From the NCBI RefSeq assembly GCF_029960115.1, contig NZ_JASCOZ010000039.1:1-32767 (forward strand): a stretch of 32,767 nt of DNA, in the 5' to 3' direction. The stretch is from Stenotrophomonas sp. PS02289 (GTDB lineage Bacteria > Pseudomonadota > Gammaproteobacteria > Xanthomonadales > Xanthomonadaceae). The notes below the pieces were generated by a model. It was not told the DNA's origin. It was given only the letters and a program-made list of their open reading frames with translations, and did not search any database. Below, one piece after another: positions 8,633 through 15,758 of this stretch (positions within the stretch are counted from its first letter, which is position 1; the number at the start of each line of letters is the position of its first letter). Made by a program: the position numbers and the translations under genes.

Positions 8633-8974
8633 ATGGATGCCATCCGGATTGCCAACGTTCGCAAGGGTTTCCAGCGTCTGCTACAGGCGCTGTTGCTGCT
8701 GGTTATCACCGGTAGCGCATCTGCACAGATGCAGCCGCCGCGTTATCCGGCCGAGTCAGCCGCAGCCGGCGAGACCGGCACCGTGATTCTGATTCTCGAC
8801 GTGGCTGCCGATGGCAGCGTCACCAAGGTGGAGGTGGAGACGTCCAGTGGGTTCCCGAGGCTGGATGCCTCAGCTATGGAGGCGGCCGCCGGATGGCGGT
8901 TCACTCCCCCAACGGTGGCCGGTAAGCCAGTTGGGGGCCGGGTGCGGGTGCCCGTCGACTTCGCTCCCAAGTGA
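8633..8974 (+). CDS. Small secreted TonB C-terminal-domain protein (copy 2)
   Basis: The protein is 113 aa. A signal peptide (LLQALLLLVITGSASAQ, cleavage probably after SASA) is followed directly by a TonB_C-like domain: PPRYPAES, GTVILILDVAADGSVTKVEVETSSG, LDASAMEAAAGWRFTPP, and GRVRVPVDF. It keeps the YP motif that usually begins TonB C-terminal domains and lacks the poly-proline linker of copy 1. With so little besides the domain it cannot be a classical membrane-anchored TonB; a periplasmic binding or competitor role is possible but unproven. It is divergent from the M48 gene and followed four bases later by a GTAG repeat pair. Confidence 0.8.
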   Translation: MDAIRIANVRKGFQRLLQALLLLVITGSASAQMQPPRYPAESAAAGETGTVILILDVAADGSVTKVEVETSSGFPRLDASAMEAAAGWRFTPPTVAGKPVGGRVRVPVDFAPK

Positions 8975-8977
8975 AGC

Positions 8978-9044
8978 GTAGAGACGCGCCATGCGCGTCT
9001 TTGGCATGTCGGCAAAGGCCCGGCCACGCAGGGCGTGGCGCTAC
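8978..9044. repeat. GTAG-type repeat pair (inverted dimer)
   Basis: GTAG at 8978 with AGACGCG/CGCGTCT (8982-8988 and 8994-9000) faces GCCACGC/GCGTGGC (9023-9029 and 9033-9039) followed by CTAC at 9041-9044. Read on the minus strand, the TAG at 9043-9041 is the stop codon of the amidohydrolase gene. Confidence 0.85.
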
Positions 9045-10393
9045 CGGGTCAACAGTGCGCGTGCGGACGCCTCTGCCCCGCGGAGCACGTCGGCGGTATC
9101 CACCTCAACCAGCTTGCCATCGCGCTTCAGTACCCGCCCATCCACGATCACTGTATCCACGTTACTGGGGCGCGCCGAGTAAACCAGCAGGGCGGCCGGA
9201 TCGCCGCCACCAAAGCCGGACAGGTTGAGCGACTGTAGTGTGACGATCTGCAGGTCCGCTCGCTTTCCAACGCTCAGGCTGCCGACCTGATCGCCCATGC
9301 CGATCGCTTCGGCTGCGCGGCGCGTTGCCAGCGCCAGCAGCTCGCGCGGTGATGGTGCTTTTTCATCACGATCGGCACCGCTCCAGGTCAGCGCGACCAG
9401 TCGCATGCTGGCAAACATGTCAGCGCTTCCGGCCAGACTGTTGCCATCGATGCCCAGACCCTGCCGACTGACCGCGGCGAAGTGCTTGAGTTGCGTCAAC
9501 CCATAGCCGACCCGGTGCTCACTGATGGGCGTCAGCGCCAAACCCGCCCCTGCCGCTTCCAACGCCGCCAGTTGGTCCGGACGGGCATCGGTGGCGTGTA
9601 CCACCGTCATCGTGGGCGACAGGTAGTTGCGCTTGATGAGTGCGTCGAACATTGGTTCCGGTTCGCCGCTGACGTGCACCTGGACCGGCAAGCCCAGGCC
9701 TTGCGCGGTATCGAATTCCTGCTGGCGCATGGCCCAGTTGGCTGTGCTTTTGCGGTCGCGTGGCAGACGCCAGGCGAGACCTATGCGCACGCGCGACGTG
9801 GGAGTCGCATCATTCTGCTGTTTCGCCAACGCGCGTAGCTGCTCAAGGTCGATGCGCTGCTTGGTGGTCTTGTCCGGGCCACCGTAATACATCGTCGCGC
9901 GGATACCTGAATCCTCCAGCGCGCGCAGGCCCGCTTCACCGTGTGCAGGGGTGAGTACGTTGTCGAAGAAGTCGGCCGTGCTGGTGATGCCGCCGTCGAG
10001 CAGCTCCAGCGCGCCCGTGTACATCGCGGTGTGCACGTCGTCCGGGGTCATCTTCGCAGCCAACGCCGAGCTGACCGGAAAGAACTGTCCCTCGGCGTTG
10101 CGGAACTGACCACGCAGTGTGGTGACGTAAAGATGTGAGTGGGTGTCCACGAAACCGGGGAGCACGATGGCACCCTGCGCGGAGATGCGCTCGGCACCTT
10201 CCGCGTTGAGATTCCTGCCAATCGCCACGATTTTCCCGTCACGCACGTGGACGTCGCCAGCCTCGACGTCTCCGAGCGACGGATCCATGGTCATGATGTA
10301 GCCGTTCTGGATCAGGATGTCTTTGGCATGCGTTGGTAGACTCAGAGCCATGCCAATCATTGCGGAAAGCAGTACGGGCACCCGTGGCTTCAT
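9041..10393 (-). CDS. Exported amidohydrolase (cytosine deaminase / atrazine chlorohydrolase-like)
   Basis: The protein is 450 aa with a signal peptide (VLLSAMIGMALSLPTHAKD), so it is predicted to be periplasmic. The metal-dependent amidohydrolase barrel shows His85-x-His87 in VDTHSHL. Later histidines in VQVHVSG, VVHATD and ISEHRVGYG and the acidic residue in LGIDGNSLAGS correspond to the remaining metal and catalytic positions. The C-terminal beta sandwich motif SVGKRADLQIV and the final DTVIVDGRVLKRDGK are typical of the TRZ/ATZ subgroup. These enzymes remove amino or chloro groups from cyclic substrates; the substrate here cannot be told. GAGGAG precedes the ATG. The stop codon lies inside a GTAG repeat. 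Confidence 0.85.
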   Translation of the reverse strand: MKPRVPVLLSAMIGMALSLPTHAKDILIQNGYIMTMDPSLGDVEAGDVHVRDGKIVAIGRNLNAEGAERISAQGAIVLPGFVDTHSHLYVTTLRGQFRNAEGQFFPVSSALAAKMTPDDVHTAMYTGALELLDGGITSTADFFDNVLTPAHGEAGLRALEDSGIRATMYYGGPDKTTKQRIDLEQLRALAKQQNDATPTSRVRIGLAWRLPRDRKSTANWAMRQQEFDTAQGLGLPVQVHVSGEPEPMFDALIKRNYLSPTMTVVHATDARPDQLAALEAAGAGLALTPISEHRVGYGLTQLKHFAAVSRQGLGIDGNSLAGSADMFASMRLVALTWSGADRDEKAPSPRELLALATRRAAEAIGMGDQVGSLSVGKRADLQIVTLQSLNLSGFGGGDPAALLVYSARPSNVDTVIVDGRVLKRDGKLVEVDTADVLRGAEASARALLTR

Positions 10394-10500
10394 GGGCTCG
10401 ATCTCCTCAAGGCTTCATGTGGGGGAGTGGGCCTTGTAGCCGAAGTGCATTGTGCTGCAGATGGGATCATCGCTGAGTGATTGACGCGACATTCCTGCCT

Positions 10501-10884
10501 TCAACCTTCCACTTGATCTTCGAGCCCAAACCGCGATGTGAACTCCTCAAATGGCAGCTCAATGGGGGAGAGAAGGTATGAAATGCCGTCACTCTGCTGC
10601 TTGACGTGCCAAAGAATCACGCCTTCCGGGGGGATGTGCGGTTGAAAGGGGAACACGAATGAAGGAAGCCACAGCAGCTGGATGTCACCGTCGCCGTGCC
10701 AACCAAGCTTCCGGAACTGTGCTTTGGCTATGGCTACATACCGCGCGGGATCACCGTCGATGAACCGGGATGGATCTTCCAGGAAGTGCAGGTTGTCGAT
10801 CCACTCATATCCGTAGCCCTCGAAGGACTTAAGCGCCTCTGGCGGATATTCAATGACGTTGTGTTCGGGGATTGAGTACGCCAA
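10501..10884 (-). CDS. Small unrecognised protein (possible immunity type)
   Basis: The protein is about 127 aa. No ATG is available near the start. A TTG at 10884 has GGAG six bases ahead and is preferred over the TTG at 10896, which lacks one. The protein is acidic, soluble and aromatic-rich (FEGYGYEWIDNLHFLEDPSRF, LLWLPSFVFPF, VILWHVKQQSDG). Single-domain proteins of this kind are common as immunity proteins of polymorphic toxins, but I recognise no family and no toxin is visible nearby. Base use is lower in GC than the amidohydrolase upstream. Confidence 0.55.
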   Translation of the reverse strand: MAYSIPEHNVIEYPPEALKSFEGYGYEWIDNLHFLEDPSRFIDGDPARYVAIAKAQFRKLGWHGDGDIQLLWLPSFVFPFQPHIPPEGVILWHVKQQSDGISYLLSPIELPFEEFTSRFGLEDQVEG

Positions 10885-10988
10885 CGTAGTCTCCAAGTTG
10901 TATTGAGTCAGACTGCTATCTACTCACACCGTGCGGCGCTAACGGGCGAGAATCAGCGCTCGCCGCAGTCCTTGACCGTCAACAGCGT

Positions 10989-11423
10989 TTACGATTGATC
11001 GGCGTAGAAGTACTTGTATCGTCCCTGCGACCACGCGGCTATTTCCTGCTCCGAGTTTTCGGAGAAGTAAGAAGCGATGTTATCGGCCAGTTGGTGGAGA
11101 TTTTTGCTTCGCAGGTACGCAATTGTTTCCTCGACACCCGCGCCCACCATGTTCTCGACGTCGAAGCCGCAACCCACATCCATGTTCAGGTGCTTGGCCT
11201 GCCACATGGCGCTGGTATCGGCCGGGTCGCCAACGTGGAACAGGAGATAGGCGCACCAATAGATGTTCTCGAAGAACTCCTGGTCTTCGTCCGCGGTGCG
11301 GTAGGCGACCTCTGCCCGAAATATCTCCCTCAAGAGCGGGTGATGAGTCTTGGCGTTCTCCGGCCGAATGCTGCGGAGCATTTGCTCACGGGTTTCCGGA
11401 CTACTGATGTCTTGGCCTGCCAT
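10989..11423 (-). CDS. Small unrecognised protein, second gene of a two-gene unit
   Basis: The protein is 144 aa from the ATG at 11423. An in-frame TTG extension to 11447 would overlap the preceding gene, so it is disfavoured. The start lies 7 bases after the stop of the 11431-11631 gene, so the two are probably cotranscribed. It is a soluble acidic helical protein with a distinctive middle (ENIYWCAYLLFHVGDP, then MDVGCGFDVENMVGAG and ETIAYLRSK). No signal peptide or catalytic motif was found. The form resembles immunity proteins of contact-dependent or type VI toxins, but this is only an impression. Confidence 0.65.
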   Translation of the reverse strand: MAGQDISSPETREQMLRSIRPENAKTHHPLLREIFRAEVAYRTADEDQEFFENIYWCAYLLFHVGDPADTSAMWQAKHLNMDVGCGFDVENMVGAGVEETIAYLRSKNLHQLADNIASYFSENSEQEIAAWSQGRYKYFYADQS

Positions 11424-11430
11424 GGGTATC

Positions 11431-11631
11431 TCATAGCTCGTCTGCAAGCAGATCGGCAGCCAGGTACCGCTTCGATACCTTCCTGCCTCTCACCTCAAGA
11501 TAATAGTTGTAGCGAGCGTCCTTGTGATGCCAGATGACACCATGAACGGTACCCACTCGCGGGGTCCGGTTCCCCTCCCCCACGACGACCTTGACGCGCT
11601 GCCCTATCTCGAACTCGGGCTTGGCCTGCAT
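11431..11631 (-). CDS. Small SH3/KOW-like protein
   Basis: The protein is 66 aa from the ATG at 11631, preceded by a G-run that can serve as a ribosome binding site; a TTG extension to 11658 exists. The sequence FEIGQRVKVVVGEGN, then RVGTVHGVIWHHKDARYNYYLEVRG and SKRYLAADLL, reads as a small all-beta barrel of the SH3/KOW kind, often a nucleic-acid or ribosome-binding module. It is the first gene of a pair with the 10989-11423 gene. Function unknown. Confidence 0.6.
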   Translation of the reverse strand: MQAKPEFEIGQRVKVVVGEGNRTPRVGTVHGVIWHHKDARYNYYLEVRGRKVSKRYLAADLLADEL

Positions 11632-11709
11632 TCTTGTTGCCCCCCGTTGCTTGGTCAAGGGGCAATATAGCGAGTGAAGCAGTTGACCGCGCAGGGCGTG
11701 GCTGTGGGC

Positions 11710-12870
11710 TCAGGCGGCGCGGCGGCTCCCGCTCGCTCTGAATAAGTCCTGGTTCACAGCGTTGCTCAGCACTATCTGCAGACCCTGATCTGCTATCTCG
11801 TACTCCCCGTTGACTCCGGTCGGTTCAAGGGCTTGTTCTCCGGTCAGCCGCCGGATGGCGGTCTGTACGCGCGACGTGGTCGGCGCAGCCGTCACTTCCA
11901 TGTATTGCCGCATCGCCCCCCTTGCTTCCTCGGTGTACACCGATTTCTGCCCGCTGGTGGCAAGCCAGACCATCACCGCGGACTCGACGTCCTGCAGAGC
12001 CGTGAACCAGTCGGCGTACTCATCATCAAACTTGGCCCTGTACCACTCCTGCACGGCAGCGCTCAGGTCATTGCTGCCTCTTACCAGCAGGATCCGCACG
12101 ATTTCATTCAGGAACAGCGGGGTGTAGCAGAGGCGTGGGAAGAACAACTTCAGCGCGTTGCGATCCACCTCGATGCCGGCAACCGCTTCCAGGTAGTCCG
12201 CACGAGAATCCACGAAGCTGTCGCCAAGGTTGGGCAAGGTCAACGATTCTGCCGACCTGAACAGCGGTGCTTTTGCACGATTGAACAGTCGCATCAGTCC
12301 ATCACGGGACGAGCCGGTGAAGAACACACTCAGCCGCCCTTCCACGTCCTGGAGGGCGGTCCGGAACGCCGCGACGAAGTTGTCGGAGCCTTTGCCTGCC
12401 AGCGCCTGGAATTCGTCCAGCGCGATCAACGCGTGGGTTCCACGGCCGGCGATGAGGTGCAGCGCGTTGGCAAGACGGTTCTCAAGGCTGGCCTCCGGGT
12501 GCGGTGTCGGCCCGGTTGCCGGTGCCCAGTCCCCCTGGATGTCCACCCCAGGCACTTTGAACGTGGCCCGCAGGGACGACAGGTTCAATGGGCGCAACAG
12601 CGAACCGCGTGGGGGCGCTGCGTAGGCAACGGCCTCCAACCCTTCCACCAGCCCGAGCTCGGGATTGTCTCGATTTCTCCAGAGATCGACGCGCGCGGCG
12701 AACCACCCTGCTTCGTGCAGTGCCGGCAGCAAGTCATAGCGGACAAAGGAGGTCTTGCCATGCCGGCGGGGCGCGAACAGGGTGACGTTCGCGCCAGAGA
12801 GCAACAGCCGGGTGACGCTCTCGAGCAGGTCCCGTCGGGCGAAGTACGGCAGCGTGGTCTGGAGGGACAC
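11710..12870 (-). CDS. AAA ATPase with C-terminal winged-helix-like region
   Basis: The protein is 386 aa and starts at GTG 12870, with AAGGAG five bases ahead. The ATPase core has a P-loop at about 33-41 (APRRHGKTS), Walker B at about 147-154 (ALIALDEF, followed by Q) and a sensor-like FFTGSSRDG. This resembles the archaeal-type/STAND-like ATPases that are fused to DNA-binding winged helices. The C-terminal 70 residues (TSRVQTAIRRLTGEQALEPT, then GEYEIADQGLQIVL) look like such a winged helix, so self-regulation through the repeat array upstream is plausible. It is transcribed alone. The biological role is not known; homologs occur in mobile and defence contexts, but nothing beside it proves that. 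Confidence 0.75.
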   Translation of the reverse strand: MSLQTTLPYFARRDLLESVTRLLLSGANVTLFAPRRHGKTSFVRYDLLPALHEAGWFAARVDLWRNRDNPELGLVEGLEAVAYAAPPRGSLLRPLNLSSLRATFKVPGVDIQGDWAPATGPTPHPEASLENRLANALHLIAGRGTHALIALDEFQALAGKGSDNFVAAFRTALQDVEGRLSVFFTGSSRDGLMRLFNRAKAPLFRSAESLTLPNLGDSFVDSRADYLEAVAGIEVDRNALKLFFPRLCYTPLFLNEIVRILLVRGSNDLSAAVQEWYRAKFDDEYADWFTALQDVESAVMVWLATSGQKSVYTEEARGAMRQYMEVTAAPTTSRVQTAIRRLTGEQALEPTGVNGEYEIADQGLQIVLSNAVNQDLFRASGSRRAA

Positions 12871-12879
12871 GGCAGCTCC

Positions 12880-12926
12880 TTAGCAGGTATTTCAGCGACC
12901 TGCTAAGCCTAGCCAAATCCTGCTAA
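12880..12926 (-). promoter_or_regulatory. Three-half-site operator-like array before the AAA ATPase gene
   Basis: TTAGCAGGT (12880-12888) and ACCTGCTAA (12898-12906) form a perfect 9-base inverted repeat with a 9-base spacer. A third half-site, TCCTGCTAA, lies at 12918-12926, 20 bases from the second. The array lies in the leader and its nearest arm runs into the AAGGAG ribosome binding site. This suggests a repressor site, perhaps for the ATPase itself. Confidence 0.6.
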
Positions 12927-12993
12927 CTTCTTCCAACCCGTTGTCGCATAAGGCCATTCTCATGCGAGCGATGAAGAAGGAGACACTCTGCCG

Positions 12994-13731
12994 TCACTTA
13001 CTCGCGTGCCGCTCGCCCTCACCGCCCTCAGCCTGCTTCCCAGTGCGGCTGGCCGCGAACTCCGGGAAGGTCTTTTCCAGCGAATCCTTGTCCGGCAGCA
13101 CGTAGAACACGCCGCCCTTCTTGAAGGTGGGCTGGATGACGGCCTCATAGAACGTCGGCGAGACGTTGATGCAGCCGTGGGAAATGCGGTTGTCGTCCGG
13201 GGTGGGCGTGGCCAGGCGCTCTGCGCGCTTCTCGGTCTTGCTGCCCGGGGGGATCGGATGCAGCGAGATCGCCGAATCGTAGTCGACCCACAGCACTTCG
13301 CCGGCGTCGCTGGAGGGGCCGTAGCCACCGATGAAACGACCGGCCGGCGTGGTGCGGTCGCGGCCAGGAATTGCGCTCAAGGCGATGCCGGTGATGCCCG
13401 GTGCCACGTGGTCACCCTTGGCCGAGCCGAACAGCCCCGGTGCGGCACCGCGCAGCTTGCCCTTGCCGTCGAACACCAGAATCTGGGCGGCCGCCTTGTC
13501 CATGATCGCGAAGGGGTAGCCCTGCGTGTCCTTGGTAGCCACCACCCAGCCGGCGAGCTCGATCACCGTGTCGGACACGGGCTGGTCTTTCGGCAGCTCG
13601 TCATTGGACGGCGTCGGCGCGGGCACCGGTTCGGCGACCGCATCTTTGGCGTGGGCCATGCCGGTGCCGGCGAAGGCCAGTGCCAGGAGCAGTGCGCCAC
13701 TGAGGACTCGACGTGCGGGGTGTGCGTACAT
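12994..13731 (-). CDS. L,D-transpeptidase (YkuD family)
   Basis: This is a periplasmic cysteine transpeptidase that forms 3-3 peptidoglycan cross-links or attaches lipoproteins to peptidoglycan. The protein is 245 aa with a signal peptide (VLSGALLLALAFAGTGMAHAKD). The catalytic signature is HPIPPG, then ISHGCINV with His185 and Cys187. The C-terminal tail is charged and glycine-rich (QAEGGEGERHASK). It lies downstream of an Lpp-like lipoprotein gene on the same strand, but a strong terminator at 13774-13807 separates the two, so they are probably not one transcript. Which substrate it uses cannot be told from sequence. Confidence 0.88.
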   Translation of the reverse strand: MYAHPARRVLSGALLLALAFAGTGMAHAKDAVAEPVPAPTPSNDELPKDQPVSDTVIELAGWVVATKDTQGYPFAIMDKAAAQILVFDGKGKLRGAAPGLFGSAKGDHVAPGITGIALSAIPGRDRTTPAGRFIGGYGPSSDAGEVLWVDYDSAISLHPIPPGSKTEKRAERLATPTPDDNRISHGCINVSPTFYEAVIQPTFKKGGVFYVLPDKDSLEKTFPEFAASRTGKQAEGGEGERHASK

Positions 13732-13773
13732 GGGGATAAGACTACTCGTTCAACTGAAGACTGCTGGATCAAA

Positions 13774-13807
13774 AGGGACCAGTGGCCAGCAACGGCCACT
13801 GGTCCCT
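13774..13807 (-). terminator. Rho-independent terminator of the Lpp-like gene
   Basis: There is a perfect 14-base stem (AGGGACCAGTGGCC with GGCCACTGGTCCCT) and a 6-base loop. On the minus strand it is followed by TTTT. It lies 33 bases beyond the lipoprotein stop codon. Confidence 0.85.
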
Positions 13808-13840
13808 ATTCAGAAATCCCTCACAAGTGTGGAGGAGGGA

Positions 13841-14110
13841 TCAACCGCGCGGCGTACGGCGGGGTGCGCTCTCGAGTCGCTGCACGCGACCTTCGATGGC
13901 GTCCAGACGCTGGTTGGCCTGCTGCGCGGACTGGTTGGCCGACTCTGCGCTCTGCGCTGCACCCTGGACCTTGGTGTCCAAGTTGTCGAGGCGCGAGTTG
14001 ATCGTGGCGAACTCGTCCTTGTAGGTGGCGCAGGCGCTGAGGCCGGCGGTGACAACGAGGGCAACGCCCAGCTTGCTGGCGGTCTTGAGGTTCTGCTTGG
14101 TCAGGAACAT
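13841..14110 (-). CDS. Lpp/OprI-type alanine-zipper outer membrane lipoprotein
   Basis: The protein is 89 aa from the ATG at 14110, which has AAGGAG ahead; longer in-frame starts are rejected because they would bury the signal peptide. The signal ends in lipobox LSAC with Cys27. The mature part is a heptad-patterned coiled coil (EFATINSRLDNLDTKVQG, then alanine-rich AAQSAESANQSAQQANQRL), as in Braun-type lipoproteins. The C-terminus is ESAPRRTPRG, so the terminal lysine that E. coli Lpp uses for covalent attachment to peptidoglycan is missing. A likely structural, abundant protein: a -10-like TATATT precedes it and a very strong terminator follows. Confidence 0.85.
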   Translation of the reverse strand: MFLTKQNLKTASKLGVALVVTAGLSACATYKDEFATINSRLDNLDTKVQGAAQSAESANQSAQQANQRLDAIEGRVQRLESAPRRTPRG

Positions 14111-14141
14111 GGGGTGGTTCTCCTTCATCGGGGGTGACTGG

Positions 14142-14147
14142 AATATA
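14142..14147 (-). promoter_or_regulatory. Candidate -10 box of the Lpp-like gene
   Basis: TATATT on the minus strand, about 32 bases before the ATG at 14110, gives a plausible short leader that contains AAGGAG. No good -35 match was seen at 16-18 bases. Confidence 0.4.
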
Positions 14148-14264
14148 GCCGTGTTTTCCGCAGGCGCTCTCCCCAGCATTCAGTTGAAATCCGGCGACGT
14201 GGAAGGAGTGTGAAATTGTGAAATGGTGGGTGAATAGGTAGGAAATCCGGTCTCTGCGGCCGTC

Positions 14265-14287
14265 GTAGTGACGCGCCATGCGCGTCA
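14265..14287 (+). repeat. GTAG-type repeat
   Basis: GTAG at 14265-14268 is followed by TGACGCG/CGCGTCA arms (14269-14275 and 14281-14287). It marks the left side of the accessory region. The 350-base stretch 14111-14460 holds only this repeat and the lipoprotein promoter region; I see no gene in it. Confidence 0.75.
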
Positions 14288-14460
14288 GCCTCGGGATGCT
14301 CCAGCGCCATTCAGGCTGCTCACGTCAGAGCCTTGACTCGCTGAAGTGCGGCCGAGGCCTTGCAACGTATACGTGTGGCAGCCATCGCCTTGTGACCAAG
14401 GATGTGCCGCGCCTCAATTCCTACACTCGGGGCAGCCAACAACATGGAGCGCGTACTTCA

Positions 14461-15060
14461 ATGGAAGGAATCCCAGAACTGTCTGCGGGGGTCATCTCCC
14501 TGCTGGTGTTCCTGCTTCCCGGTTTCGTTGCCGCATGGGTGTTCTACGGCCTGACGTCTCATCCGAGACCCGAAAAGTTTGAGCGCGTTGTCGAGGTACT
14601 GATCTACACGTTCGTTGTGCAGGCCCTGGTGCCGGTTCTGAAATGGGCACTTCTCTGGACCGGTGAGTACTTCGCCATCCTGCCGTGGAGCGATGACGCC
14701 AAGTTGGTCGCATCTTTGGCAGTCGCGCTCGTGGCCGGATCCGCTGCTACTGTGTGCGCAAACAAGGACGTTCCACACAGATGGTTGAGGAAGTATGGCC
14801 GGCTGACCCTCCGTAGGTCCCATCCTTCAGAATGGTTCACCGCTTTTGCAACGATACAGGCCCAGGTCACACTGAACTTCAAGGACGGTCGTCGTCTACA
14901 AGGGTGGCCTAAAGAATGGCCCCGCAGCCCCCACGCAGGACATTTCGTGCTTCAGGAGCCGGCGTGGATTAAAGGAGATGGCTACGTGGAACTGCGCCAG
15001 ACCGAGACCGTGGTCGTTCCCGCGAGCGAGATTGAGTCCGTAGAATTCATGAAAGAGTGA
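14461..15060 (+). CDS. DUF6338-like membrane protein
   Basis: The protein is 199 aa. Three hydrophobic segments (about 10-30, 43-66 and 76-97) precede a soluble C-terminal half. The first segment and what follows (LLVFLLPGFVAAWVFYGLT, then EKFERVVEVLIYTFVVQ) resemble DUF6338 proteins. The C-terminal part (VTLNFKDGRRLQGWPKEWP, then VELRQTETVVVPASEIESVEF) reads like a small beta barrel, also typical. The ATG at 14461 is used; a longer frame back to 14278 enters the GTAG repeat and is not credible. No function is established for the family. A 52-codon ORF follows 7 bases after the stop. Confidence 0.65.
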   Translation: MEGIPELSAGVISLLVFLLPGFVAAWVFYGLTSHPRPEKFERVVEVLIYTFVVQALVPVLKWALLWTGEYFAILPWSDDAKLVASLAVALVAGSAATVCANKDVPHRWLRKYGRLTLRRSHPSEWFTAFATIQAQVTLNFKDGRRLQGWPKEWPRSPHAGHFVLQEPAWIKGDGYVELRQTETVVVPASEIESVEFMKE

Positions 15061-15067
15061 GCAACAC

Positions 15068-15226
15068 ATGACCAACGACAAGAAACCAAGCCAACCACGC
15101 CCCATCATCCCAGGCGACTCCAGGGGCTCAAATCCTGACAACCCTGCTCGTAGCCAGATTGGCTACAAGCGGCCGCCTCCTTCTCCAGCACCACCTCCGC
15201 CTTTGAGGCCAAGGGTGTCAGATTGA
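15068..15226 (+). CDS. Small proline-rich protein (52 aa)
   Basis: ATG at 15068 to TGA at 15224-15226. It starts 7 bases after the DUF6338-like gene and the end of that gene (AAAGAG) can act as a weak ribosome binding site. The product begins MTNDKKPSQPRPIIPGDSRG and ends with a proline run (KRPPPSPAPPPPLRPRVSD). It is hydrophilic and probably disordered, with no membrane segment. Close coupling to the membrane protein suggests a joint role. The chance of a spurious frame is real because it is short and of low complexity. Confidence 0.5.
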   Translation: MTNDKKPSQPRPIIPGDSRGSNPDNPARSQIGYKRPPPSPAPPPPLRPRVSD

Positions 15227-15758
15227 TGGGTGGTGCGTTCGGACTGCTGGTGCGATGAGTACTGAAGTTCGGTGAGAGCTCCGGGTTCAGTTGCTACGCA
15301 GGTGCCACTGCACACGACTCGAAGCAAACTCGGACTGTAGCGCCGCTGAGCTCGCTCCAGATCACAGCACCTACTTCAATCTCGACAATCCAGCTTGCGC
15401 CATCGCCAAGTACAAACGACCGCGACCGTCGCCTTGGCCACCAAAGCCAAGAAAAAACGTGCTGGGCATCCGCCGACTTGGTATCAGATAGTCGAACGAC
15501 CGAAGGATTTGCCCGACGCCCTCCGCAACCAAGAAAAGGCACGGGGAGAACGCATCCCGATATGACTCCGACTACGAGTTGCCCCGCTTCGTGATGTGAC
15601 CGCCAGGAAGGAAGCCCGAAACGCAAAGGGCGGCGCGCCGGGTCAGATTTCTCCTATTCCAATTCCAGTACAAGGTGGCAAAATCGACTTCCGAAACTGC
15701 CGCTCCGTTAAGGATTAATGTCGCAGCATCCGATAGGGTGCAATTACAGGAGAAGTTA
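15227..15758. other. Gap without a convincing gene
   Basis: These 532 bases separate the proline-rich ORF from the helicase. A plus-strand frame open from 15350 to 15565 has no ATG and ends with a basic, fairly protein-like stretch (KAKKKRAGHPPTWYQ, then DLPDALRNQEKARGERIPI), which may be the tail of a decayed gene. Minus-strand frames are not convincing. The helicase promoter probably lies toward the right end. Confidence 0.4.

Noticed and set aside
11688-11703. Degenerate GTAG-like palindrome after the AAA ATPase gene
   Set aside because: Part of the stem (CGCAGGGCG) is present but the GTAG/CTAC end is missing, so it was not listed as a repeat.
15294-15626. 110-codon minus-strand frame before the helicase
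   Set aside because: No good start or ribosome binding site and no recognisable family; kept only as part of the gap description.
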